NCBI GenBank assembly: GCA_009823395.1
Contig: CM020501.1
Coordinates: forward strand, 9,173,361-9,237,360
DNA: 64,000 nucleotides
Direction of reading: 5' to 3'
DNA from: Thamnaconus septentrionalis
Taxonomy: Eukaryota; Chordata; Actinopteri; Tetraodontiformes; Monacanthidae
Below are positions 14,222 to 39,664 of this stretch, piece after piece. Position 1 is the stretch's first letter; every line of letters begins with the position of its first letter. The notes beneath the pieces were generated by a model. The model was not told the DNA's origin. It saw only the letters and a program-made list of their open reading frames with translations, and did not search any database. Made by a program: the position numbers and the translations under genes.

Positions 14222-14540
14222 TCCATCCATGTTCTACACCCACTTCCTCCTGCACTCAGGGTCGCAGGGGTCTGCTGGAGCTTCTCCCAGCTGTAATAGG
14301 GCAAAGGCAGGGTGACACGTCAGCAGTTCATTGCAGGGCCACATAAAAAAAAAACTTGCACTCTTCCAAACTTCCAAATTTTCCTCACATGCATGTTTTT
14401 GGACACTGTGGGAGGAAGCTGGCGAAGACCCATGCAAAACATGCAAACTCTACACAGAAAGGTCCCCAGACCTGGAATCAAACCTACAACCTTTTTGCTG
14501 TGAGGCAACAGTACTAACCACTAAACCACCGTGTCACTTC
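14222..14540 (+). repeat. Near-complete copy of a dispersed fish repeat
   Basis: It begins 'catccatccatgttctac' and passes through 'agggtcgcaggggtctgctg', 'cccagctgtaatagggc', 'gcatgtttttggacac', 'gtgggaggaagc', 'catgcaaactctacacag' and 'ctgtgaggcaacagtac', ending 'accgtgtca'. This is the canonical block order of a repeat found throughout teleost genomes, often annotated as LINE-tail or SINE-derived. A reverse-strand partial copy lies at 45,085-45,222. Confidence 0.7.
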
Positions 14541-14544
14541 ACCA

Positions 14545-14965
14545 TAGCAGCACTCTTCAAGAATGAGTAAAGTCAAAGACTGCTGGAGATTCTGCAGCAA
14601 AATATCCCCCTGAAAGAGGGGGGAGGACGGGCTTTTAAAGATGAATGTGTACTGAGGGGTCAACGCCAACCGAGATTGAACACGATGTGGTGAAAGGGAG
14701 AAAAATTGCTGTTGGCGGGTCACGTCGCAACATCTTGAGCTTGGATGAAGCAAAGCGTTCAGGGCACTTGTGACGAGTCACCTCCACCTCTGCTCCACTC
14801 AGACCTGCGCACACTGCAGCGCCTCATCTGGGAACCAGCTGGAGCCCTGTGTACACAGAGCACCGCAGCCTGATTAGTCACTAGAGGGCCCGTCTCGTTC
14901 AATATGCAGCCGACTGGCAGGTCACAAGTTTCCAACAGGGAGGGTCAACCAAATCAGAATGCTGG

Positions 14966-15004
<39 letters not shown>

Positions 15005-15243
15005 TATGTGCTGATCGCAACACAAAGATGTGAAGAAATTATGAGCCACCGACTTGTTACTGGCTGCCTGTCATCAGTGGAAGTTGGCGTCTTAAAATGC
15101 ATGAAATTCGCCGCTGTCACATGAAATTAGGGGAAGCAAATATTTAAAGTCTTTGTTTTGCAGCAAAAGAAACAAGACGAGATCATTACACGGTGCCGTG
15201 TGTGGCAAACATGTGGATTAACTACATGAAACGTAAACACGGT
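14545..15243. other. Intergenic spacer downstream of papss1
   Basis: No gene is seen. It contains a (TG)n tract at about 14,968-15,003. Confidence 0.5.
14968..15003. repeat. (TG)n microsatellite
   Basis: Uninterrupted TG dinucleotides, about 18 units. Confidence 0.9.
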
Positions 15244-15244
15244 G

Positions 15245-16512
15245 TTCTTTTTGATAAAAATGGTTTATTGGACAAGGAAAATTACAAATCTGATCCCTTA
15301 CAGGTAACCGGAAACCATTTGGAACCACATGGAAAATATTAGCGACCCATGAGAGGAGGAAAAATACAGACAGTGAAAATGTAACAAAACGGCGAGAGAT
15401 CGGCACCGACAACTAAAAAGCGCTATTCAACTAAGAAAAGATGAGGAAGTACATACTGTTATGACAGAATAAATAGACCCAAAAAAAAGAATCAACAACG
15501 ACTACATAGTGGGGGTTAGCAAGGAAGAGGTCAAGGTCGCACACCCGAATAAAAACACCTTGACTGATGTTCGTCTAGACTGCTTCACTTCAACATTTAA
15601 TCAGGTCGTGTGTGTGTCTGTGAGTGTCTGTGTGTGCGTGCATGCTAGCCTGTGAATGCTTGTGTGGACCAACTCTCGATGGACTGACTTCATTGTGAGA
15701 ACATTTAAAAAATATATATATTGCCACACATACGTCATCGTGAAGGCATAATTTCAGAGGCAAAGTATGAGGTAAGGTTAATATTGGGATAAGGGTTCGT
15801 TAAAACGTACGCAAGAATGAAAAATGACAGGAAGTCAACGTCAAGTCCTCACATAGGTAGAGATGTCTGTGTGTGTGTGTTTGTGCGTGCGGGGTGTGTG
15901 GAGTGTGTGTGTGTCCTAATCCAAACAAGATACCACATTAATTAGCTTTCCGAAAACCAAGGCACTCCTTTTTTTTTAAGTCCGCATATAAAACTTCCAA
16001 TCGCCAAAATTCTGTGCAAATGAATTTTTGCCTGCCAACATCGAGCGTGACGTAACATTTTTGGACTTTAGTAGTCGTGAGTGAAGACGCACTGAGGCGC
16101 AGTAGCAGTGATGAGATGGTCGCGAATACTCGACACACACCCGTTTGAGTGCTGGTCAACAGCACGTACCTCGCTGCTCATCTGGAGGGATGAGCTCACA
16201 TCTTTACAGTTCATAATGAGTATGTAACCAGTTGTCCCATGACACAGTTATAAAGAAACAAACAACAGCTGTCAAGACTTGTTGGGTCGTACTTCTGACC
16301 CCACCTTCAGTTCAAAACAGTACAGTAGAGCTAAAAACAAAAAACAAAGACGATTAAGACTAAACCGTTTCAGACAGTGCGCAGTGAGAGAAGAGAGATT
16401 TCTTTAAAAACAGGTTAATGGTCCCCACATTCGCCACTTTCAAACACGGGACAAGGTTTCTGTTGTTTTAGTTGTCCCCCATAGTGGAGCAGCACCCCCC
16501 CACGCCTCCACC
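15245..16512 (-). other. papss1: papss1 3' untranslated region (predicted)
   Basis: This sequence follows the papss1 stop codon on the minus strand. The first convincing poly(A) signal on that strand is AATAAA at 15,264-15,269, which would place cleavage near 15,245. The stretch has no gene of its own and holds short TG-rich tracts. The exact end is predicted, not observed. Confidence 0.45.
15264..15269 (-). terminator. papss1: Poly(A) signal AATAAA for papss1
   Basis: The plus strand reads tttatt, giving AATAAA on the papss1 strand, about 1.25 kb after the stop codon. Confidence 0.45.
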
Positions 16513-30593
<14,081 letters not shown>

Positions 30594-31014
30594 GTCCGCC
30601 TACACACAACGACTGACTCACCCGACTTCCACAAAATGACGTCTTATTAAAAACGCACTAAATAAAAAAAATTGGGGGAAAAAAAAACACGCGGCGCGAC
30701 GCTGTGCGTTCGGCTGACTGTGTCTGCTGGGTGGTTTGGTGGACGTGTCACCCCCGGTAAGAGGAGCGGAGGAACCAGGTCGCTGCTGCTCAACAACCAG
30801 CAGGGGCTTCTAGCCAGAAGCCACGTAACCGGCTGCGGCGTGACGCACTTCCGCCTTCGGTACCCGGACTGCGTAACTGGCGCGTCGATCCGACAGCATT
30901 TTTGTTTCGTCACATTGATTCCGACTGCGTAATTGGTCAAAACCTCCAGTTCCCAAAAACATCTACAACCTATGATGTTACAGTCACTTTTTGCGTTTCC
31001 ATGTTTTTTGTCAG

Positions 31015-31103
<89 letters not shown>

Positions 31104-31330
31104 AAGAAGAAGAAGAAGAAGAAGAAGAAATGTTAACAACTAAAGACTAAAATTACGAATGTGTTCCAAAATTAAAATATGAATTATAAAAACGAATATA
31201 TAAAAAAAAATGGATCACAATAAAAAACAACAATAGCGCCACCGGTCATTTTGGTTGATCAATATCTTTAACATGCATTATCCTAAAACGGTATCTGTCC
31301 AGCTAGTGTAGACCAGAGTGTTCGTAACTA
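30594..31330. promoter_or_regulatory. Divergent promoter region between papss1 and sgms2
   Basis: The papss1 start codon and the probable first exon of sgms2 point away from each other with under 1 kb between them. CpG-rich sequence lies beside papss1 (about 30,680-30,900), and a second CpG-rich block begins at the sgms2 side (from about 31,330). An inverted CCAAT box (ATTGG) occurs at about 30,932, and GACTGCGTAA is present twice (30,867-30,876 and 30,923-30,932). The two CpG-rich blocks are separated by an AT-rich stretch with a TAA/GAA microsatellite, so there may be two adjacent promoters instead of one shared one. Start sites are not visible. Confidence 0.5.
31015..31129. repeat. Compound microsatellite (TAA)n-(GAA)n
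   Basis: About 20 AAT units run directly into about 18 AAG units, inside the space between the papss1 and sgms2 promoters. The purine-only GAA half is of a type that can form triplex DNA. Confidence 0.9.
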
Positions 31331-31334
31331 CGCT

Positions 31335-31572
31335 GACGTTGTGTCGTCAGTCACGGGGTGAGAGGGGAGGCTGGGCTCGGAGACAGGGATGGACTGGAGG
31401 ATGGCCGGGGCTTCGGGGAGGAGCGCCGTGTCTAAAGCGAGGTGCGCTGCGGTGAAGCAGCAGCAGCTCACACATCCTGCCCGAGCGGAGCAGTGAGCAG
31501 CCAGGGCGCAGCATCCACGATTCTAGGAACTGCAAGTACAGGAAGAGGCGCTAGGAGGCCCGACTGAGACAG
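31335..31572 (+). other. sgms2: Probable untranslated first exon of sgms2
   Basis: A GC-rich stretch ends in a good donor, GAGACAG|GTAGGA, at 31,572/31,573. The coding exon of sgms2 has an acceptor at 35,972 (TTTCTCCTAG) well upstream of its ATG, so a 5' untranslated exon is required, and this is the best candidate. It contains upstream ATGs (for example near 31,389), which could lower translation. The exon start is a guess, and transcript evidence would decide. Confidence 0.4.
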
Positions 31573-34500
31573 GTAGGATGCCGCAAAACTGAGCAACGTG
31601 TGAAATCCGGAGCCAGGTCTTCATGTATTTTTAGACGATTTGATTTCATTTGGTGCGAGCTTTTGGATGTTAACAGTGATGCCAGCACCCCGCTGATATT
31701 CACAGTCTTGATCCCATTAAACTTTTTACCCGTCTTAGAAAAAGGGCCTTTGAAAGGAACTCTGAATTAGCTACATTTTCTGTAATATTAAGGCAATGGG
31801 AGTTTTTTGTGTACAATTTGCTACGACTTTCTTCTCTATGACCGTGATGATGTAATAGCATTTTTTTTACAATCCCACCATTTGCTCAGCAGATATCAAA
31901 CCTAAGCAAATAGTCACAGAGCTTAAAAACAATTTTGCGCGCAATCCATTACACGATTTTATTTCTTTATTATTATTATTATTTTTTACGACAGTCGCAT
32001 GCCAAGAAGACCCTTCCAATCCCAACCCACAGACTTGCAGCCTGAGATCCAGTTGCGCCTTTAATTCGATTCTAATAATTCGGTTGTCAATTCCCAGCCG
32101 CATAACAGAAAACGAGAGGGCTTAATTACAGGACGCGCGCTGACCTGTTGCCCCACCCAGCGCAGCCTCATGGAACACGGTGCTAAAAGCGGTGTGTGGG
32201 GCCACTGTGCGCGCTACCGCCGCCGCCGCCGCCGCTGCTGCTCTCCCGAAGTAAACTTTAGAAACCCACCGCGCCACATGCATCACATGCGCAGTCCTGT
32301 AATCTTGGCAGAGGAAGGGGGCGACACCCAGCTGTGACCCTGACATTACAGGCAGTGTCAGTCTCCGCACATGTGGTTCCAGGCAACCACTAAAAGTGCA
32401 GGTGGGGCCATTTTTCAGGGCTGGTTGCCTCTCATTAGAACGTGGACATGTCTCCAGACCAACACAGCAACATTTATTTGTTCCGTCATCACAGAACTTT
32501 TCGCTTTCAGAGTCTTCACGCACAGGCTTGTTTGGTGGAGTCGGTGAACTGTAGTCACGGAAGCAAGTAACAGAAATCTTGAATGTTGTTTCTTACGCAA
32601 GATTTCCTTTCAAATGTTCCAAATGTGTGTCCTATGCATCACTGTGAGGGTGTGGATTGGGTAGAGCAATAAGAAACCCCCTCAAAATTGGAAAAGCTTC
32701 TGTTCTGTCAGTGACTATAGTTTAGTATAGGTGTCACGGTTGTGAGTCAGACATACCAAACAACAATCTGGGTCCTCCAGCTCTTTACATTTGACTGCTT
32801 CTCTGCTCAGTTAGAGGCGTGAACATTTTACCATCTACTTGACAGATATGTGGCTTGATTTAAAAAAAATAAAATAAAAAAAATAGATGAATGATGGATT
32901 AGTTTGCAATCTGTTTTACAACTTTATTTCATTCAGTTCAACTTTAACTTCTTTGGGAGTGTTAGGGAGCATATGCTTGAAAACCCCCCAAGTTGTTCCT
33001 TTAAAGATAACATTCACTTCTCAAATGTATATAGGTACGTTGCTCAAAATACATCAAAATTTGTTTGGAACTGATTAGAATTGAATCATATGTTTCCTTC
33101 TCTCAAACTTAAACCTCCCTTTTACTTTATGTTTTTTTCTTACCTATCGCAAATGGAATATGTAAATCTCAAAACAGCCATTTGCAAGATAATTTCTTAT
33201 TGCGCCACATTTTCAATTTCCAGTGCGTTTCTGAGATAAATAAAAATGAAAGACGCGGCTCCATCCAAACAAAGCATCCCTGTTTGATTTACATCGAGCA
33301 CATCTTAAACATGTGTCGTAGCTGCTCTGGCGTGTCCTATATTTAACCCCTCTTTGGATGGAGGCCGTCTCTTGATGTGAGGGAGAAAATGAATGGACGG
33401 CAATGCTAGCATATTATTATGAAGGCCCCAAAAGTGAGTCAAGCCCTTGCAGCCCTGGAGTAAAGTACAGCCTTGGAGGCAACTTGGTGGCTTCTCCTGA
33501 AATAGCTGGAGCGAGTGGAGGCAGCCAAGTTATCCATTACCGCCCTGTGACCATGTGGAAATGCTTTTTTTTCAGCCAGTTTTCCATCACTGCCCATCCC
33601 TGCAGAGTGCTGTGTGAGAAAAAAGTGAACTGGGCTTTAGGGAGGAAGGGACCGTTTGAGATCTCGTCTAATGGAGGGAGAAACTCTGCTGATGCGCCAT
33701 GTACTGTAGTCTCACCGTTCAAAACAAATAAGTCTCCTGTGGTTTCCACATAAATCTGATTTACGAACACATGAAAGGACACAAACGTATAGCTGACCGA
33801 TTTAAAATGCCAACTGCCTTTGCAACAATTTAGGATATTAATGTCAATACTTGCAACATCTGGTGCCTCAGTAGGCTGGTAATAAGATCAACACATTCTA
33901 GTTGAAATGGCAGAGTTTTCCTGGTTCTGAAAAACGGATATTTTTCCATGTAATCCTCCAGCCGCGTCCACGATATTTTATAAATTCTATGAAAAGGTTT
34001 GTTCTTTACCGTTAGGCAGTGACACATTGCCACGTCATACACACAGAATTTTGGCTTTTCATCTCACAAACATTTTAGTCAAAGCCATTGCCCTGGTTTG
34101 TTTCTCCACTGTTTTTGGGGCAGAAAGTCGAGACGTGATGCAACAACTTCATATGGTTATATGTGCATATATGGCAACCTACAGTGCATTAGGAGACCTC
34201 ACACATTTTATTTTCATCTCTACTGTCACTGTCTGTCAACACTCTGTGATTGACTGTCGCTGCAGTGAGTGTAACAACACAATGATCACATTAGAGCATC
34301 AGCCTGTTTTTATTACAAGTACAACTTTCTCCTTTTCAAAAATTCCAGATTGTGCTGCTGAACAAAACAATTCTTGAATTCTGTGTTTTGTTGTTCTTTA
34401 AAAAATGTATGCAAATATTAAAAAGGAATACTTTACTGTTTCTCAAACTTTAACTTACATTTAAACTATGGTCCTTAGAAACAAAATAAAGTGAAACGAT

Positions 34501-35972
34501 CAAAGAGCCAAACCATCTCAATAAAACACAGACAGACATGCGTGTATGAAAACAAAGATTTGTTGATACTGCTTGTCAATCTTATTTTTTCCTTTATTCA
34601 ATCTACTAAAACACCTTGAATCTCTTTAAGTATGTCATAGGTTGTCTTCAGCCATCCATCACTACTAAGCTAATTCTGCTGTCAGAGGACAATCTACCAT
34701 AATCTGCACTCCACTCTGATATTATTTCCCCTCAAAAATTGATTCCATGTAAACAGATACTTTTAACCGCTCCCTTGTATATGACCCCGCTCTATTTCCA
34801 TCCCGTCTTTTGTCCTGATGCCATGTTTGTCTCCAGGTGACCATGTCAGTCTGCATGTATCCCTGATGACAGTTATTGTGATGCATTTTGGGGCTGATGG
34901 CAGCATCCTCCAATCCATTAATGGAGCTGTTAAAGAGACCAGAGGCCTTTCAGACATGAAAGAAAGAAAGTTATCATTTGTCTAATGCTTTCTGAGGTCA
35001 TTAACTGCAAATAGCTCGAACAAAAAAAACAGCATGCCATCTCATCTCCAGAATTATATTGTCTTCTGACATTTATGACTCCCTCCAATCACATTGTTAT
35101 TCTGTCATTATTCATTTTGGCCTAGTGTCTCATTTAGTTTTGTTGCAGAACATTCTTTGGATTGTCCACATAGGAGAAACTTTTTCACCTGGAACCCTTT
35201 GGACGGGTTTTGCCTAGAACCCTCTGTGAAAGGTTCCTCCCAGAACCCGATGGGTTCTACAAGGATCCCCTACATTCAGACCCCTTACTGAGGGTTGCAT
35301 CCAGTCCATCCAGTTCCATCTTATAAGGCGTCTTATAATGTGGAGCCCATGCAAGGGGTTCAATCAGGAGGCCTTTCTTATTTCAAGTGTTTCATCAAGA
35401 ACACATACAGAGTTCCTCCAAGAACCCTTCCATATTATAGTGTTTTCATGTATAATTTTTTTCAGTTGTATTTAACCTCATACCACTTTAAGTCAGTACA
35501 AGGAGTCTGTCACTCTTCTGAAACAAATAATGTTTAATAAATATTGAGATGGTCGTCACCGTGATGTCTGTTGTTTGTGGTCAGAATTCAGAAAACTCGA
35601 GCAGAACAGTGTAAAACCTTAAAACTTACTGTCCTGGTAGCTTGTCTGCCAGGACAGATAAAACACAAACATTTTAAAACTTTAAACTTATGATTGTCAC
35701 ATCAAGAAGAGCCACAAGCTATAAACTGAAACACAACTTTTTATTTAAAATGGTACTTTCAGTTCCTGTGACACGCCTGTCCCATTTCCTGGTCAAATGT
35801 AAACAGGAGTAAACATTAGTTTAATCTTCCTCTGTCTCATGCTGCTGATTCGACACTCTTACTGCAACCATGTGATACCTGTTTACCTGTTTTGTCACTT
35901 GGGCAAACAATTGCCACACGTCTGTGCTTTCCAAACGTGAGTTTGTCAGTCCAACCCTTTTGTTTCTCCTAG
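31573..35972 (+). other. sgms2: sgms2 intron 1 (predicted)
   Basis: About 4.4 kb with no coding sequence seen. It includes a CCG/CTG-rich patch near 32,216-32,240 and a repeat built of GGTTCT/AGAACC units near 35,170-35,440. The stretch 34,740-35,130 is free of simple repeats and could hold a conserved element, but this cannot be told from one sequence. Confidence 0.45.
35170..35440. repeat. Unclassified repeat rich in GGTTCT / AGAACC units
   Basis: Short units such as 'ggaaccctt', 'tagaaccct', 'aaggttcct', 'cagaacccgatgggttct' and 'caagaaccctt' recur in both orientations. This matches a style of degenerate inverted-repeat element seen in fish. Its boundaries are uncertain. Confidence 0.45.
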
Positions 35973-36035
35973 CTGCAGCACACCAGCACTCTGCACCACA
36001 GTAGCGGTGTCTGTGCATGAGCAGCACAGGCACCA

Positions 36036-36478
36036 ATGGCTTCGCAGGAGCTCATGGAGGCAAGGGACCCTGACAATCTGAACCCAGGCACAGAGGGCGA
36101 CGCCGCAGCGGCCAACGGGAAAACATGTCCCGTCCACACACCAGCTGCCGAGGACACAAAGAGGGGCTTTCGCAAGGGGATCGGGAGGCACAACGACTAC
36201 GTGAAGATCTCCGTGCCCGAGTCGAAGGTCAACCGTCTGCCTATGGAGTGGTGGAAGACAGTCATTGCCTTCTTCTACGCCGCTTTCAACTTGATCCTGA
36301 CCACGGTGGTCATCACGGTGGTCCACGAGAGGGTCCCGCCCAAAGAGAACAGCCCGCCCCTCCCGGACAAGTTCTTTGATTACATTGACAGGGTTAAGTG
36401 GGCGTTCACCGTGACGGAGATCAACGGCATGGTGCTGCTGGTCATTTGGCTCATCCAGTTGTTCTTCTTCAGATACAA
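36036..36478 (+). CDS. sgms2: sgms2 coding exon 1
   Basis: Encodes residues 1-147 plus two bases, from MASQELMEARDP to LFFFRY. It includes the first two predicted membrane segments. The exon itself starts near 35,973. The donor is AA|GTAAGC (phase 2). Confidence 0.95.
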
Positions 36479-38240
36479 GTAAGCTCTGCACGAAACGAGA
36501 TGGACAGGGGTGCACTCAGTTGCAGTCCGTGCTTGTCAGCGCTGCTCGTTTCCTTCCTCATCACGAAAAGTTTGTTGTGGTTTCTTGGTGTTCGTGTTCG
36601 CAACCCATCATGTTCTGTGTCAAGAAAAAAAAAAAAAAAAAAGAAAAGAAATGGAAATGGTTTGCTATCTGAAATTTCAGATTCCTTTTAATAACAAGAA
36701 AAACATCCAACTCTATCTACATAAGGACTTCCAGCAAAGACTACAGAGTGAGCATTAAGCATTGTGTGCATTTATTATGTATTTGTGTCTATATTTTCCA
36801 TCGGCAGGTCAATAGTTATCAGGCGGTTCTTCTTCCTCATTGGCACCCTCTATTTATACCGCTGTGTCACCATGTACATAACCACCCTGCCTGTGCCTGG
36901 CATGCATATGAACTGTGCTCCTAAGGTAAGCAGAGAGGCAACAGGCTAAGCCATAAAACTGAGTTAAATTATGAGATTCATGTTTCTTTGCTTTTCACTG
37001 AACTATTAAATGTGTGACTATAGCAAAGGATTATCACCAGGTATTGCAGTAATCAGTGCCATTGTGATGTGGGTGACAAGCATCAAGCTCAGACTGTAAA
37101 ATGATGCTGTCTGGGGTTGTTGTTGTTGTAGCTTAGTTTGTTTGTTTTAATCCATGAAACTTTGCAATATAGTACCTACATTTTTTGTTGCGGAGCTGCT
37201 GGTGCAAAAACAAAGCCAATTAATACATGTTTCTGCTGTTCTATATCAAAAAGTGAAAAACAGTGATTTTATTGATTTTGTGTGGTAATTAACTTTGTCA
37301 CTCACAGCTCCATGGAGACTCACAGGCCAAGATCCAGCGAATCCTGCAGATGGTGTCTGGTGGAGGTCTGTCCATTACAAACTCTCATCTCTTGTGCGGA
37401 GACTTCCTCTACAGTGGACACACGGTGATGCTCACTCTCACCTATCTGTTCATTAAGGAGTGTAAGTATTAAATCTGTTTTCTCATCACTAAACCCAGAC
37501 AAAATCTACAGACTTTTTCTTCAAATTTTTTTCCTCAAAATGAGAATCGATAGAGTAGAGGAGTCGGATCGATAAGCAGTATCAACAATGGTGTCTGATT
37601 TGCTAAATCATTACAAAAGGTTGTCACCAAAATGTAACTGGAGTTGTTTGAGTATCCCTATTGTTGTTTAAAAAAATATTTTGCCACTGCATTGCTTATT
37701 GTATTCAGAAGGGCTTTGGACTGTATATAGCTTATACAGAGTTCAGTCACTTCTAACAAGATTATCTGCACAATAAAGAGATGAAGCAAGGTGTACGTCT
37801 CAAACAATAAAAATGAGCTCTTACTGCACAAAGTTCCATTACTATCACATTCTCTTCAGCCTACCAGTCTGTGCGTATGAGAATAATCAATCCGCTCTTG
37901 TTCCATTGCACTGAAAGGTGACACACCTCTTTTTTTCAACAGTGTAAAGATGGAAGAATAGTACACAGATGGGCTTTGATGTGATAAATATTTTCCAGCA
38001 CTCAGTGACTGTCTCCGGCCCTCTCTTTCTCCAGACTCACCGCGGTCGTTCTGGTGGTACCATTTGACCTGCTGGTTGCTCAGTGCCGTAGGTGTCGTCT
38101 GCATTCTGGTGGCCCATGAGCACTACAGTGTGGATGTGGTTGTGGCCTACTTCATCACATCCCGTCTGTTCTGGTGGTACCACACCATGGCTAATTTACA
38201 GGTGTGGTGTGGCCTCTACTGTCCATCTATTAATATTCAT

Positions 38241-38323
<83 letters not shown>

Positions 38324-38562
38324 GCAATGCAAATGTTGATTTTGTTATGATTAATAGGTCTTCATTTTCTTGGCAGACTCTGAAGTGTTCACCCAACAAC
38401 TACCTCACCAACACGTGGTGGAACCCATTTTTCAACTTCCTGGAAAGAAACGTTCAAATCTCGGTGCCGTGCTCCTATAGCTGGCCTATTACCTGCCCGC
38501 CCGCCTGCCTTAAGAACCCCTGCAAGAAGTACTCCATGGTGCAGAGCACACGAGAAGAGTGA
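36036..38562 (+). CDS. sgms2: Sphingomyelin synthase 2, five coding exons
   Basis: This enzyme transfers phosphocholine from phosphatidylcholine to ceramide, giving sphingomyelin and diacylglycerol. The family acts at the plasma membrane and Golgi. The five exons join in frame to 355 aa (human SMS2 has 365). The catalytic motifs are CGDFLYSGHT (residues 217-226) and HEHYSVDVVVAY (266-277), giving the expected triad His225, His268 and Asp272, four residues below the human numbers. EWWKT, VVHERVPPKE and SPPLPDKFFDYIDRVKW identify the first transmembrane and loop regions. The N-terminus is short and lacks a SAM domain, which favours SMS2 over SMS1. The C-terminal tail has cysteines at 326, 334, 338 and 343, an altered version of the palmitoylated cysteine cluster of human SMS2. 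The start is the first in-frame ATG after the acceptor at 35,972. Confidence 0.96.
36808..36925 (+). CDS. sgms2: sgms2 coding exon 2
   Basis: Encodes residues 148-187: SIVIRRFFFLIGTLYLYRC, then TTLPVPGMHMNCAPK. The acceptor is CGGCAG and the donor AAG|GTAAGC (phase 0). Confidence 0.95.
37308..37461 (+). CDS. sgms2: sgms2 coding exon 3 (first catalytic motif)
   Basis: Encodes residues 188-238 plus one base, with SGGGLSITNSH and CGDFLYSGHT carrying the catalytic His225. The acceptor is CTCACAG and the donor GAGT|GTAAGT (phase 1). Confidence 0.97.
38035..38201 (+). CDS. sgms2: sgms2 coding exon 4 (second catalytic motif)
   Basis: Encodes residues 239-294, with VAHEHYSVDVVVAYF carrying His268 and Asp272. 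The donor CAG|GTGTGG (phase 0) sits 39 nt before a GATA microsatellite. Confidence 0.97.
38241..38323. repeat. (GATA)n microsatellite in sgms2 intron
   Basis: About 20 uninterrupted GATA units fill nearly half of the 175-nt intron between coding exons 4 and 5. Confidence 0.95.
38377..38562 (+). CDS. sgms2: sgms2 coding exon 5 (C-terminal tail)
   Basis: Encodes residues 295-355 and the TGA at 38,560-38,562. It includes FLERNVQISVPCSYSW and the cysteine-rich tail ending QSTREE. The acceptor is TTGGCAG. Confidence 0.94.
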   Translation, partial: TLKCSPNNYLTNTWWNPFFNFLERNVQISVPCSYSWPITCPPACLKNPCKKYSMVQSTREE

Positions 38563-39100
38563 AGAGATTTTTGATGACCCAGCAGTGTTAGCGGATAATT
38601 CAGTGAAGTGCTATTGCAGTTTTATCTATCAGAAATATCATGGCACCAAATTAGAAATAGGCCAAAAATGTCTGAAAAGATAAGTCTTGTCTCTGTGTGT
38701 TATTTATCAATGTAAATTATTTGCGTTACCAGCACAGCCGTCTGTGTTTATGTGTATCAGCTCATAAGTAATTCATATATTGCAGTATTTTTTTCCTCAA
38801 GTTTAGTTATATTTCACATATGTATACATATAAATTTACCATTTGATGTGTGCTGAGGGAATTTATTTTATATCAATATGTTCAAGTCACAAGGTGCCTT
38901 AGTGTGTATCATGCCAGTGTTCCAAAACTGCCATTAATATCTTTTTTTCTATTTTTTGTACTTTTACTATCAGCGTTAATTTCAGTGGCCTTTAGGGTGT
39001 ATAATCCAGCAGTAGTCTCAAAATTGTAACTTCTTGTTTTATTAAAATATATCCGTACAATTGTTTTTCTTTTTTAAATAAATAACATTACTACATTACC
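38563..39100 (+). other. sgms2: sgms2 3' untranslated region (predicted)
   Basis: AT-rich sequence after the stop codon. Poly(A) signals ATTAAA (39,041-39,046) and AATAAA (39,077-39,082) suggest an end near 39,100. The true site is not known. Confidence 0.5.
39077..39082 (+). terminator. sgms2: Poly(A) signal AATAAA for sgms2
   Basis: AATAAA about 515 nt after the stop codon, before the GC-rich promoter of cyp2u1. Confidence 0.45.
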
Positions 39101-39420
39101 CTTTAATGGAGGTTAAAACTACAGGTTAATAAGACAGAATAGCCCAGTGCGCTTTGGTTTTAATAGTTAACAGGGCATTACGAACTATTCAGATTCCAAA
39201 AATGTCATAATTTGTGTTATTGTTTACCATATAAAAATATAAACCTCATTGATAAGTGTTACTAAAGCTACAGGCATGCCTCGCACTGTATTCTTACGAA
39301 CACTGTAGTCTTACTAACTTTAAATTAATGTATTATGTATCTCGTTTCCTTTCCTTCATTATTTCACTTTACAGACAGCTTTCAAGACAAACACACAAAC
39401 ACACGTTTGTTATTCATGTA

Positions 39421-39664
39421 GGGGGCGGTCCATGGGACACATTCGGCCAATCACAGCGAGCCGCCACGAAGGCGGCCAATGGGAAACAGGCAACAGTACC
39501 ACGTTGATACATGGCGTCTAGCGTCAACAACACAGGAAGAGCACTTACAAGTCACAAGTTCTGCGGCGAAGTGTGTCCTTGTGGTGGGTTGTTGAACTGA
39601 CGTCTTTTTAAAAATGGGATAGTCTGACCCTCAGCTCGGTCTGTCTCTGTTTTGCTTGGACACC
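39421..39664 (+). promoter_or_regulatory. cyp2u1: Promoter and 5' untranslated region of cyp2u1
   Basis: A GC box (GGGGGCGG, 39,421-39,428) and two CCAAT boxes (39,447-39,451 and 39,476-39,480) occur within 60 nt, with no TATA box. They precede the cyp2u1 start codon by about 190-240 nt, the usual arrangement of a housekeeping-type promoter. The start of transcription is not visible. Confidence 0.55.

Noticed and set aside
30672..30932. Open frame of 86 codons between papss1 and sgms2
   Set aside because: GC-rich promoter sequence keeps frames open by chance; no family resemblance.
35946..36515. Minus-strand open frame of 189 codons
   Set aside because: It is the shadow of the first coding exon of sgms2.
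38241..38323. Regular short repeats, considered as a CRISPR array
   Set aside because: Pure 4-nt units without spacers; a microsatellite in a vertebrate intron.
39656..39664. Earlier start for cyp2u1 at a TTG
   Set aside because: Eukaryotic starts use ATG; 39,665 has a good context.
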